From: Coenobita brevimanus
Lineage: Eukaryota > Arthropoda > Malacostraca > Decapoda > Coenobitidae
DNA length: 64,000 nucleotides
Direction of reading: 5' to 3'
NCBI GenBank assembly: GCA_032717465.1
Contig: CM064653.1
Coordinates: 36,093,603 to 36,157,602 of the forward strand
Shown: positions 52,056 through 62,094 of the stretch, in pieces
Layout: every line of letters begins with the position of its first letter
Numbering within the stretch: the stretch's first letter is position 1
The notes under the pieces: generated by a model
What the model was told of the DNA's origin: nothing
Databases searched by the model: none
Seen by the model: only the letters and a program-made list of their open reading frames with translations
Translations under genes and position numbers: made by a program

Positions 52056-52100
<45 letters not shown>
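51680..52100 (+). mobile_element. LINE C-terminal fragment interrupted by (GA)n
   Basis: MYGGRVIPIVLHRYEAWALN at 51690, then CLRSIHGMKWCDGVRNSTVR, RRSIMERADLGVLQ, KERMGEERLIKKMYIPEE and GVRRRGKSRRK read in order with one in-frame stop (where the family has RWYGHVERM) and a later stop or frameshift. The order parallels the 9.2-kb and 15.3-kb LINEs, nearest to the RSIMERAD subfamily. The homology stops at CATCCGGGAGAGAGAGAG, where a GA run (about 52058-52098) takes over at a natural Arg-Glu-Arg-Glu-like codon stretch. Confidence 0.78.
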
Positions 52101-52101
<1 letters not shown>

Positions 52102-52354
52102 TGTACGGAACAAAGCAAACTAGAATTAAGTGGTTTACGGGGGAATGACTCTCTAGTGATTCAGAACAGGAAGGAAGTTAGGGGAGGAAGTTAGAGGTCT
52201 GGGATAACTCCGCGTGCCAGGTCGTGAATGGTGTAAATTTGTATGGTGCAGATTGTTACATACGACAGTTGAGAGAGTGAATGTGGGTGGGTGGGGGTGC
52301 TTCCTCCTGTTTTTCCAGCGTCACCCCACAGGAGCTAGTAGGCCAATTGCATGT
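52101..52354. other. Unassigned sequence
   Basis: Could include the displaced 3' end of the LINE, but no motif is clear. Confidence 0.4.
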
Positions 52355-52475
52355 AAATGTAATAAACATACCAAACCACTGTACAATTGAAATGGCCCTA
52401 AGAATACAGTTAACTGTATGTCTATCTAAGTTAAATAAAATCGTATGGAGGTGTCTTGAATGTAGCATAAAGTAC
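52355..52475. mobile_element. MITE-like family A, right arm
   Basis: CTAAGTTAAATAAAATCGTA and TGGAGGTGTCTTGAATGTAG carry the core; flanks are diverged. Confidence 0.6.
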
Positions 52476-52549
52476 GTTTTCGGGCTGAAGAAACCAAAGC
52501 TAATCATATCTCTCCCCCACCCCCCAAGAAAAAACGTATTTTATGCATC

Positions 52550-52830
52550 ATTACTGTTGACTGCAGACTCTCTTCCCTTTCAGCTCTGGAGAGACTTTCC
52601 GAACTACAGTTTTCATTACCAGTTTCGCTAAATGACGAAAGTTAAATAGAATCGTGTGGTAGTGAGTGGAATAATGTAGCCTGCTCTGTAAATAAGACGT
52701 CACCGTACTGATAAGGTCTGATGGATAAGGACAGTAATCAGATGGGAAGACAACCAATCAGAATGGAAGGTTTAGTGGCGACTTTTTATTTTTTCTAAGG
52801 TAAACAAAATCGTCTGGCGGTAGTAACAGA
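52550..52830. mobile_element. MITE-like family A, one full and one partial copy
   Basis: The left arm shows CAGCTCTGGAGAGACTTTCC and GAACTACAG. The centre is TTTTCATTACCAG. The right arm shows GAAAGTTAAATAGAATCGTG and TGGTAGTGAG. A further core, GGTAAACAAAATCGTCTGGC, lies at about 52799-52818. Confidence 0.68.
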
Positions 52831-52840
52831 TAAAAAAACA

Positions 52841-52842
<2 letters not shown>

Positions 52843-52894
<52 letters not shown>

Positions 52895-52904
52895 CTCTCT
52901 CTCC

Positions 52905-52951
<47 letters not shown>
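52843..52951. repeat. (GT)n(CT)n compound microsatellite
   Basis: GT (about 52843-52891) runs into CT (about 52892-52950). Confidence 0.98.
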
Positions 52952-52954
<3 letters not shown>

Positions 52955-53089
52955 AACAACCACACATATACTCATTTTCATATTCAGAGTCACAGAGAAA
53001 ATTTACTTTTTATTTTTTCAGTATACAAAATGATTCATAATAAAAGAAAGTTGATGTTGATTATTGGAAAACTTCGCTCAACTGACTGA

Positions 53090-53680
53090 TTAGGTGAGGG
53101 GTGGGAGGAAGAGGAGGAGGAGGAGGAGAAGAAGAAAAGGAAGAGGAGGAGGAGGAGGACCAGATGAAGAAGGAGAAGAACAAAAGGGAAAGAGGTATAG
53201 GATGTGAGGGAGGAGGAGGAGGAAAGAGAAAGGCGGAATATTGGAAGTGTTGGGTATCAGTGGAGAGAGTGAGAGAGAGCGAGAGAGAGAGAGAGAGAGA
53301 GAGAGACTGATAACACTTTGGGTGCGTCTGGGCAGAGGAAGAAAGGAAGGAAAGATGAAGTTAGGTAGATGGAAGGAAGGAAGAAGAGGAATGTATGAAG
53401 GAAGGAAGGAAAGAGGGGAATGAATTAATGATAGAAGGAAGCAAGCAAGGAAAGAGGAGAATGAATGAATGAATGGATAAGGGAAGGAAGGAAGAAAAGA
53501 GGAGAATGAATGAATAAGTCAGTGAATGAAGGAATGAAAGATGGAAGGAAGAAAAGTAGGGAAGGAGGTAGGAAGAAGTAAGATGGAATGAAAGAAGGAA
53601 TGGAAGAAAGAAATGAAAGAAGGAAGGAGGGAAGGAAGGAAGGAAGGAGAGGAAGACGTGGGTTGGCGCCTTACAAGAGA
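53090..53680. repeat. Polypurine block
   Basis: GAGGAGGAGG near 53110-53160, (GA)n at about 53278-53306 and GGAAGGAAGG with GAATGAATGAATG tetranucleotides at 53380-53660. Confidence 0.9.
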
Positions 53681-54020
53681 AAAATGTCCCTCTTGCACCA
53701 GAACCCTCTTACTTCTCAACTTACCCTCTTTATTATTGTTTTTCCTTGATCCCTCTCTTTTTGGCTCTTTTTTTTCCCCTAATGCCTCTCTTTTTAATAA
53801 TTTTTTCTAGATTTTTTTTATCTTTTTCGTTTTATAATCTCACTTTTTTATTGTTTTTTCTCTTTTATCCCTCTCTTTTTATCTTTAGTTTTTGCATGGC
53901 GACTCTCTGTTATTACTATTTTCTCTTAATTACATTTTTAATAGTTTTTATCGATTTCTCTCTTTGTTGCTTTATTTTGATTCCTCTTCTGTTGTCCCCC
54001 CTTTTTTTCTCTGGCCACTT

Positions 54021-54066
<46 letters not shown>
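53681..54066. repeat. T/C-rich stretch ending in (CT)n
   Basis: TTTTTATCTTT and CCCTCTCTTTTT-type units recur about every 50 bp at 53745-53890. A C-run and (CT)n lie at about 54020-54066. Confidence 0.85.
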
Positions 54067-54069
<3 letters not shown>

Positions 54070-54235
54070 AGTAATACTAGGCCGTGGCTACATGAAAATC
54101 GATGAGCCTTAGTTATGAAATGAAAATGAGTCTTCTTGGTTACTAGTGAAATCCACCTAGTTAAATCCACCCTCCAGTCTAACAACACCTGGCCATCAAC
54201 AGAGCCGAAGGGGGTTAGGAATCTTCACCAGGGTA

Positions 54236-54470
54236 TAGTAGTAGTAGTAGTAGTAGCTGCAATCCCAGGCTCATCTAAATCAAAACCCGGTAGACTGCAG
54301 GCTGAAGTTGCCTTCCTACACCCCACTCCCCTCCTACACCCCACTCTCCTCATGGGATATAAGGAAAGGACGCAGAGGTGTTTGTATTAACTGGGCAGAT
54401 TCTCTCCCTAATCCTATCAGTGCCACCACAGGAAGGCGTCCCTCTCCAGCACCATCAGGGTTGAATAAAT
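54236..54470 (-). mobile_element. Dispersed repeat F, copy 1, with (TAG)n
   Basis: After a TAG run (about 54236-54255) come CCCAGGCTCATCTAAAT, AAACCCGGTAGACTGCAGGC, AACTGGGCAGATTCTCTCCC and GTGCCACCACAGGAAGGCGT. The same order appears at 55.02-55.21 kb. Minus orientation is proposed, because the triplet run would then be a 3' tail (CTA)n, as in the LINE copies here. Element type is unknown. Confidence 0.7.
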
Positions 54471-54957
54471 TAGAGTAAATGTGCTCTGGTAATTACTGGG
54501 TTCTTAAATCAGTTCCTTAGTAATTTGGGGGATCATTTGGCCAAGCAGAGTTGTAATCATTAATTCTTTGACACGTCTGGGGTTTGAAAATAATTCCCAA
54601 CCCGCTCCACTATGCTGTATAAAGAATGGTTTATGTATTACACGTCTCGGTTCTCTTGTGATGTGGGAACGGCTCAGTCTGCTGGTGTGGCATGTAAATA
54701 TTTTGCGTACTTTATATTACTAGGATGAAGTCACTGGGGGTAAAAAATAGCCGCTAGACGAGTAAAGCGTGAAAAAGGCCCGAAAAAGTAGGAAATGAAG
54801 TAGGGTGGACATTGGTAAGGCTAACTGAGCTGTCCCCGGAACACACGACAAGTAGGATGTGCAATGAATGGGCACACTCAGTATATATAAGCTTAGCAAG
54901 ATCTCATTACTTTTCGACAGGGTTTTAAGGCGATGTGAAATGACTTTTGACCGTCGG
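54471..54957. other. Unassigned low-copy-looking sequence
   Basis: AT-balanced sequence with no frame or repeat recognised. Confidence 0.5.
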
Positions 54958-55215
54958 TGTAGTAGAAGTAGTAGTAGTAGTAAGTAGTAGTATCAGTAAC
55001 AGTAGTTGTTGTTGTCATTGTAGGTTCATCTGGACGTGAACCCGGTGGACCGCATGCTGGTTTTCTTTTCTTGCACCCCACCATCCTCCTTTTGGGGGAT
55101 ACGCAGGGAGTTGAGAAATGTTTGAATAACTGGGTAACTCCACAGCCCGGCCATATCGGTGCCACCACGTGAAGGCGTCTATCACCAGCCCCGGCATAAC
55201 AGTACACCGGGAGAA
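54958..55215 (-). mobile_element. Dispersed repeat F, copy 2, with (TAG)n
   Basis: TAG-rich triplets (about 54958-55010) are followed by TAGGTTCATCTGGACGTGAA, CCCGGTGGACCGCATGCTGG, AACTGGGTAACTCCACAGCC and GTGCCACCACGTGAAGGCGT, matching copy 1. The 146- and 102-codon minus-strand frames across it are not shared with copy 1 and are not called. Confidence 0.7.
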
Positions 55216-55430
55216 TTGTGTTTGTAACTGATTGGCGGGGGGTACCAAAATGGCAGAAGTTGGCCAGTATCTCCTTACTATGGGGTCTCTCTCTCTCTCT
55301 CTCTCTTGCAGGAGGGAACACATGATTCTCCAATATAGTGGATTTCGTAATTACCGTAGTAGTAGTAGTAGGTTACCGCTCAGTGTTGTATCGAGTTGCC
55401 TACAGGTGGGGGTAAATGTCTGGTCATACT
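55216..55430. repeat. (CT)n, (TAG)n and unassigned sequence
   Basis: (CT)n lies at about 55288-55306. A third TAG run at about 55353-55372 is followed by TTACCGCTCAGTG, which I cannot align to repeat F. Confidence 0.7.
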
Positions 55431-55870
55431 AACACCAGGGAGAGGAGAGAGTGAGAGAGGTAAAGGGGGGGGAAAGGGTAAGAAGAGTATATGAAGAGGA
55501 AAAAGAGGCGACAGAGGACTGAGAGATAAATGAAGAAGAGCAAAAAGGAACTGAAAATACCAAAGGAAAAATAAAAGATGAATGAGGATTGAAATGAGTA
55601 GGGAAAGGGGGATTAAATTGGGCATAGAAGGGGATTGAAAAATGGACGACAGAGAATTGAAAAAGACTGAATAGAAATCTGAAAAGGGGGTGAGAGGGGG
55701 TTGAGAAAAAAGATTACATGGGGAGGGGGTTGAGAAAGGACTGGGAAACGATGATAGAAAAGAGGGATTGAAAGAGGTGTTAAAAGAGGGATGGAAAGAA
55801 TCTAGAATGAAGTTTAAGTAAGCTCCAGATGTGGTGAAGGAAGAGAAGAAAAAAAAAAAAAGTCAAAAGG
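55431..55870. repeat. Polypurine stretch
   Basis: GGGGATTGAAAAA and GGGGGTTGAGAAA-type units of about 20-25 bp recur at 55600-55800; an A-run lies near 55845-55861. Confidence 0.82.
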
Positions 55871-56007
55871 GGCTTAGAAAAGGGGGCGTTATTGGAAAGT
55901 TGGGTTGATATGTAGGAGTATAGGGAGCCTCGTATCAATGCGTTGTGCTGACTGCTGACCTAGGCTGACCTCTCCTCTCGCTCTCTCTTCACTCGCTCAC
56001 TCTTTTA

Positions 56008-56067
<60 letters not shown>

Positions 56068-56420
56068 CAGTATTCCTTTATTAATGTAATCCTTTGTGCC
56101 CATCCCTCCCCTCCCACCATCTCTTCTTTTCCCTCTCCCCTCCTGCCCTCTCATCCCCGTCTTCCTTTCTCCCCTCCTTCTCCACTCCAACACTCCATTT
56201 TCCTCTCCCCTTCTGTTCCCTTTCCATTTTACTGCCCTTCTTCTTGTTCCATCCCTCTTTTCCATGCTTCCCTACTCTCTCCTTCTCCCATTTCCATCCT
56301 CCCACCCTTCCTCTGTCCCTCCCCTACCTCTTCCGTCTTCCCCCTACCCTTCCCCCTACACCCTCCCTTTTCTCCCTCCCTCTTCCCCCTCCCCCTTCCT
56401 CCCCTCCCCCAAGAAAACTA
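55871..56420. repeat. (CT)n and polypyrimidine stretch
   Basis: Short unassigned sequence precedes (CT)n at about 56011-56064 and C/T-rich sequence to 56412. Confidence 0.88.
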
Positions 56421-56484
56421 TTTGGACAAACATTCCGAGGAAATTAGGAAGTTTTTATTAATACTGAAGCGAGGCGACGACAGA

Positions 56485-56890
56485 GGGTGGGGGAGGGGTG
56501 GGGGAGAGAGGGATAGGGGAAGGGAACGAGGGGGTGGGGGAGAGAGGGATAGGGGAAGGGAACGAGGGGGTGGGGGAGAGAGGGATAGGGGAAGGGAAGG
56601 AAGGGGTTGAGGGAGAGAGGGATAGGGGAAGGGAATCAGAGGATGGGGAGTGAGGGATAGGGGAAGGGAAGGAGGGAGTGGAGGAGAGGGAGAGGGGAAG
56701 GGAAGGAGGGGATGGGGGAGAGGGATTGGGGAAGGAAGGAGGGGGTGGGGGAGTGAAGGATAGGAGAAGGAAGGAGGGGATGGGGGAGTCAGGGATAGGG
56801 GAAGGGAAGGAGGGGTAGGGGAAGGGAAGGAGGGGTAGGGGAAGGGAAGGAGGGGTAGGGAGAGAGGGATAGGGGAAGGGAAGTAGGGGT
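56485..56890 (+). repeat. 36-bp purine minisatellite
   Basis: The unit GGGGGAGAGAGGGATAGGGG plus AAGGGAACGAGGGGGT repeats with a 36-bp period, nearly exact for the first three copies, then shortens to 18-bp GGAAGGGAAGGAGGGGTA copies near 56810-56860. In the 36-bp part the period is a multiple of three, so a Gly/Arg/Glu frame stays open. Confidence 0.92.
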
Positions 56891-57272
56891 AGGAAGAGAG
56901 CGATGTAGGAACGGGAGGAGAGATGGGGGAGAGAAGGATAAAGGAAGGGAAGGGAGGATAATGAAAGGGAGAAGGAAATGGAAGGGAGGGAGGGAAAGAG
57001 GGAGAGGGAGTAGGAAAAAAAGGGAGTGGAGAAGAGGAAGGGAGGAAAGAGGGGAGTGAGAGAGGGGGAGTGAGTAGGATAACTGAAGGGGGGAAAGGGG
57101 GGGTAGGGGACGATGGAGGGGGAAGAAGGCAAGGCAGCAGGAAATGGAAGGGAGGGATGGAAAGGAAGAGGAAAGTGGAAATAGGCGGGGGGGGGGGAGA
57201 GGGAAGGAATTTTACTGTATGGGGAAGGAGGGAGGGAGCGAGGAAAAGGGGAAGAGGAAGGGGGAAAAGGAA

Positions 57273-57337
<65 letters not shown>

Positions 57338-57900
57338 AACTGGATATGAAAGGGAGGGGAAGGTGAGGAGGAAAGAGAGAGAGAGAGAGAGAGAGAGAAT
57401 GGCGTTGAAGGGACAGGGAAAAATGAGGTTGAAAGAGGAGGAGGGGAAAGAGAGAGGGATATGGATGGGGAGGCTTAAACTGGGAAACGAGAGAGAGAGA
57501 GAGAGAGAGGAGGTGGAATGGAGAGGGAGAGAGGTGGGAAGAGGCGGGGAGTGGAAAAGTGACGTTGAAAGGGGATGGGAAAGGGAATGGAAGAGGGAAG
57601 GGGCAAGAAAGAAGGAAATGAAGGAGAGAGGAAAGAGGCAATAAAGTGGTCGGTGGAGGGGGGGAGGGAAGGAAGGAAATAGAGGGGAAGAGAGAAGGAT
57701 ACGGCAGGGGAAAGGGAGAGTAGGAAATGGAAGGAAACAAGGAGGAGGAGGAAAGAGGGAGAGGGAGGAGGGAAAATGGGACTGAGGTAGGAAAAAAGGA
57801 AGTGAGAGAGAGTAAAGAAATATTGATAAGGTAAGGGAAGGAGGGACGAGGAAAGAAAAAAAGGAAAAAGCGAGGTGGAAAAAAAAAAAAAAAAAAAACG
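56891..57900. repeat. Polypurine block with (GA)n
   Basis: GGAAGGGAGGG-type sequence carries (GTGTGT)(GA)n at about 57275-57334, further short GA runs near 57377-57398 and 57488-57510, and an A-run at 57880-57898. Frames of up to 514 codons on the complement are compositional. Confidence 0.9.
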
Positions 57901-57904
57901 AAAA

Positions 57905-58030
57905 ATGAACAACCTGATGGCCTTGGTGGTTGAATCCCCCGGCTGGCAATCAGGAGGTCCAAAGTTCGAATCCCGGCGGTGTAACTGTGAGCCTTAGTTC
58001 CTTCCTTTTACCGACTTGAGTCAGTTGCCA

Positions 58031-58061
<31 letters not shown>

Positions 58062-58062
58062 G
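57905..58062 (+). mobile_element. tRNA-like SINE with T-run
   Basis: ATGGCCTTGGTGGTTGAATC is A-box like and CCAAAGTTCGAATCCCGGCG is an excellent B box, about 35 nt apart. D and T loops are recognisable but the T stem does not pair well, so it is a retroposed relative and not a functional tRNA gene. About 45 bp of body is followed by a T-run at about 58034-58061. Confidence 0.72.
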
Positions 58063-58168
58063 CTACTCTGGCGATTTTTTTTCAGGTTGGTGTGGGGGGA
58101 GGGATTTTCAGGATTAAAAGGTTTAGGTAAAGTTTTTATTAACATTTTCATTAGCAAGGTCCTTTCCA
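58063..58168. other. Unassigned short sequence
   Basis: T/G-rich sequence between the SINE and the GAT-type triplets. Confidence 0.5.
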
Positions 58169-58222
58169 TGATGATGATGATGATGATGATGATTATCCTT
58201 CTCCTCCTCCTCCTCCTCCTCC

Positions 58223-58281
<59 letters not shown>

Positions 58282-58870
58282 GCCTTCTCTCCCACCTAAG
58301 GATGGAGTGAGACAGGACCAGAAACAAGCAATGTATAGATAGACATGGGAGAAGTCTCAGTAGTCAAAATGGGCCGTCACTCATCCACACACCATTCAGG
58401 CTCCTGGAATCCTGGCCCTATCTCACAGGGAAGTGATCTGCACATACTATACTTCTTTTTTTTTTAGCTGTCCTTCATATACTCCTACCAAACAGTCAAT
58501 GCAAGCTACGAAAAGAGAAAGAAAAAACAACCAATCAATCCCCCCCCCCCAAAAAAGAAAAAAGAAAAAAGAAAATTTGATGCCCAGCCCATGTTATATG
58601 CCTTTCCTTATTATACTTCAGCCAAAAAAAAAAAAAAATAAAATCCCCAGTTATTTTCTGAGTCCCATCCACCTCCATAACCCTCTTCCTCTCAATTTCA
58701 TTTACTGTATCCATCCACCCTGAGGCCTATCACGCATCCTCTCACCTTGAGAATCACTCATATAATTATACACCTGCTTCACCACCTTTACCTACAGGAC
58801 GTCCATTCTCTCCATATTTCCCTGTTTAAAGCTCTCTCTTTTACCCCATTATTGACATCTTTACTCCATA
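58169..58870 (-). mobile_element. Decayed LINE 3' part with (GAT)n tail
   Basis: From the high side: TATCCATCCACCCTGAGGCC and CATCCTCTCACCTTGAGAAT (58.71-58.75 kb, plus strand) correspond to TATCCATCCACCTTCTTCTT and CTCCTCTCACCTTGTTCACC of the 16-kb copy, coding the RGRPRRRW tail when intact. The 3' untranslated part shows CACTCATCCACACACCATTC, AGGCTCCTGGAATCCTGG and TCTCCCACCTAAGGATGGAG, matching 9.2-9.3 kb. It ends in a triplet tract that in element orientation is (GAT)n then (GAG)n then (ATC)n (58169-58281). A/C-run sequence at 58.5-58.65 kb interrupts it. Confidence 0.68.
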
Positions 58871-59498
58871 CCTTTCTCCTCAACTTTTCTGTGCATCATA
58901 GTTTTTTCCTCCCTTCTTCGTTCTGTCATTAGTTACGTCTTGACCATTGTTGTTTTTTTCTTCCTCTCACCATGTTATTTCCTGCATTTTTCTTCTTGGT
59001 CATAGTCTTTTTTCTTCTATTCGTGTTTTTCGTAATTATCTTTTTTTTTGTCTTTCTCTTTTCTATTCATCACATTTTTTTTTTTTTTTTTTTTTTGTGG
59101 CGTTGCTCTCCATTATATTTTCGTCATACTTCTGTCATAGTTTTTCTTCATCCATTCTTGCTTTCTTTCCTCTTTATTTCTTGCTTCTTATCGTCTTCCT
59201 CCTCTTTTTCTTATCCGTCTCTTATCTGTTCATCATATCTTTTCTTTTGTTCACTTGCTTCTCTTTCATAAAATCATCATCATTATAGCTGTTGTTTTGT
59301 TATTCTTCATCATTCTTTCTTTCTTTATCTATCTCTGCCTGGTCTGCTCTTTTTCTGTTCATATTTCTCTTCCCTCGTTCCCTTTGTTATCAGTTATTTA
59401 GTCCTGTTCACCATAACTGTTATTGTTTGCCGTCATTCTACCTTTTGCCGTCTTCCTTCGCCTCTTTCTCCTCTCTCACTTCCTTTCCCCTTCATCAT

Positions 59499-59547
<49 letters not shown>

Positions 59548-59624
59548 ACATATTTCTCCTCCCTTGTTCCCTTTGTTCTCACCAGGAAGGTCTCCAGTCA
59601 TAGTTCTGTCATTATGGTATTCGT

Positions 59625-59689
<65 letters not shown>

Positions 59690-60300
59690 AAAAGTTACCT
59701 CTCTGCTCATTACAGCTTTATCTTTTGTTCACTTTTTTTTGCATATCTTTGTAGTTTTTCTGATGTTTTGCTTTTCATTTCCTTTTTTCATCTCTTTTCT
59801 TTCCCTTTTTTCTTCCCTTCCCTGTTCATCGTACATATTCTTTTATTCACTTTTTTCTTATTTCTTTTCATCCTTGTTCTCCCATATTGCAATGCTGTTA
59901 TTCATTTTCTATGTTCGTTTTATCTATCATTCTTTTCCTTCTTGCCCACCCTCCTTTGGTCTGTCATCCTCTTTCTTCTTTCTCTCCCTTCTTCTGTCTG
60001 TCATACTCTTCCTTCTTTCTCTCCCTTCTTTGGTCTGTCATTATCGTCTTTCCCTCCCTTGTTTCTCTCCCTCCTTTCTTCTGTCATTCTATTCTTTCTC
60101 TCCCTCCTTTGGTTTGTCATCCTCTTCGTTCTTTCCCTCATTTTCTCCGTCATTGTCTTCTTTCTCTCCTTCCTTTGGTCTGTCATTCTTTTCGTTCTTT
60201 CTCACCTTTTCCACTTTGTATTACTATTTTTCATTCTTCCATTTTCTTTTTCTTTAACACTCCCATGACTCCCTCTCAGTTGAACAATATACAGTAGTCT
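58871..60300. repeat. T/C-rich block with (CT)n
   Basis: TTTTTCTTC-type plus strand includes (CT)n at about 59502-59541 and 59628-59686 and a T-run at about 59078-59096. Frames of up to 281 codons rich in Phe/Ser/Leu are compositional. Confidence 0.88.
59950..60215. repeat. Minisatellite TTTGGTCTGTCATTCTCTTC type
   Basis: Units of about 40-50 bp combine CTCCCTTCTTTGGTCTGTCA and TTCTCTTCGTTCTTTCTC-like blocks, about six copies with length drift. Confidence 0.82.
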
Positions 60301-60584
60301 GCCTTTTTTTTTTTTTTTTTTTTTCCCACGAGAGGATTAATTCTTTATAAATTGGACATTCATTCATTCCATGTCTCTTCTTTCACATCCATCTTTCCAT
60401 CTATCTTTCGTCCTCTTTCACGCGTCTTAAGTTGTTCGTCATTTCCTGTTGTAAAGTTATGTTGAACGAATATTTTTGTGCCGTTCCTGTCCTCCGGTGT
60501 CAATTTATTCTTTTACTATTATTTTTTTCAGGTGATCCGTATTATTGTGTTGCCTCAGTAACTTGGAAAATATGCAGGTAGTAT

Positions 60585-60590
<6 letters not shown>
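60301..60590. other. T-run and unassigned sequence
   Basis: A T-run at about 60306-60324 is followed by low-copy-looking sequence. Confidence 0.6.
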
Positions 60591-60624
<34 letters not shown>

Positions 60625-60653
60625 TGTTTACTGACTGGACGAGGCTCAGTAAG

Positions 60654-60684
<31 letters not shown>

Positions 60685-60686
60685 TG
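60591..60686. repeat. (GA)n and (AC)n
   Basis: (GA)n (about 60591-60622) and (AC)n (about 60658-60684) are separated by about 35 bp. Confidence 0.97.
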
Positions 60687-60916
60687 AACGCTGAGACGAA
60701 GCAGTGTTAATTCTGCTACACAAACAGTCCGAACCTTGGACGGAACTGTGACTCGTTTCCTGATAACAATTACATGCTTATCCGCGACATAAAACAAACA
60801 GTCGGTGTTGGCAAGAGTTTAAAATTACATCTAAGTCGCCAATACGAGCAGTTACACTACTATGGAGAGAGAGAGAGAGAGTGGGGGGGTAGGGGAAAGG
60901 GAGGGAGGGAGGAAGA

Positions 60917-60972
60917 GATGCGCACTCTCTCACCCCGGGGAAGGTTGCCAACGAGTTCGATACCCAAACACA
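60917..60972 (+). repeat. Short dispersed repeat G, copy 1
   Basis: ACTCTCTCACCCCGGGGAAG and GTTGCCAACGAGTTCGATAC match ACTCTCTCCCTCACCCCAGA and GCTGCCAGCGAACTTCGATG at the window end. GAGTTCGATACCC is B-box like, so it could be the end of a tRNA-like SINE. A (GA)n, G-run and purine patch precede it. Confidence 0.5.
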
Positions 60973-62094
60973 TTTTTTTTTTTTTTTACCTTTTCCTTCG
61001 TTTTTATGAGGCCACTGCACTGTTAAATTCACCAACCAGAAACAGCAGCAGTTTCTGTATGCCAGGTCGTAGAACTGCTTGCGTATCGCGGTGTGTAGAG
61101 AGTTGTTGTGATAGAAATGTGGACGGAAATTAGCCTAGCAGTGGACAAGTCAGTGTTCGGTATGTCGTACTTAGTTTTCATATTATCCTGCCTTATTGCA
61201 CATCACACATTGCCAAATATTACGCAGTTCAAGTAGAGCAGTTGAAGGGTGAGATACAGTGGGGGTTTATGTTGAAAAATAGATCGTAACATATATTATT
61301 AGCGTTTGATAAATCACTCGCTGGCACCTCACAGGTAGCATGGACGTGAACATATTCTTTTAAACACCTAATAAACTCTTAATTCTCCCACAGAACCATA
61401 CTTAAGTTTCATATATGACGTATTCGTTAATATATGCTTACAATGTTTGCTAAAGAATATTCTAGATCGTTATAGAAAGTTTAAATACAATATAATAATA
61501 GTCAAGTGCCTTGTAACTACCTGTTCCAATACTCTCCGGCCCTCCCGAGATGATCTCACCTCTGCTCAGTCACCGAGAAGTTGGGACGTTAGGTTGATGC
61601 GATTTTGATTTGTGCAGTGTTTAACCTTCCGAGAGACAGGCAATGTGTATGTACTGTAGGAGCGGGAGTACATGCACACACATGCTCATAAGAAGGTAAG
61701 ATCACCTTACCTATTTGAAAGGTAATTCGTTGGCGTGTTTAAAAGGAAAAAATGTAGGCATTTAAAGACTTGCCTCCCTGATTCATTGGGGTTGTTTAGT
61801 CATTTAAAGGCGTCGCGTTATTTTGTTCGACTTGGTTGCGTATCGTAATCATTTACATTTCCATTTTTGGTTTATTTGCGTGGATTACTTTGTTTACGTT
61901 AAAATTTGTCTGGTTATTTTAGATTTGTACTATGGAGACTACGGAGAGCAGGCTTCCTCATTGATTCAGATTATGTTGCAGTTTTTTAGTGTGCATTCTA
62001 TATTAGTGTGTGAAGTTTATGAATAAGGTTGAATACATTTAAATTTCTCATTACATCATATCCTTTGCATCTGAGCACTGATTGATCTGTTAAC
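60973..62094. other. Low-copy-looking AT-rich sequence
   Basis: This is the longest stretch without simple repeats or blocks in the window. A T-run lies at about 60973-60988. AAGGTAAGATCACCTTACCT at 61695-61714 is a small perfect stem. Open frames (60774-61133, 61823-62026) show no domain. Nothing supports a gene. Confidence 0.55.

Noticed and set aside
56418..57962. 514-codon open frame on the minus strand
   Set aside because: It is the complement of a polypurine minisatellite and purine block; composition and repeat period explain the open frame.
57905..57985. Functional tRNA gene
   Set aside because: B box is excellent, but the T stem and acceptor stem do not pair; it fits a SINE head better.
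60973..62094. Possible host gene in the most normal-looking stretch
   Set aside because: I found no frame with a recognisable domain, no paired splice signals I trust and no poly(A)-promoter arrangement.
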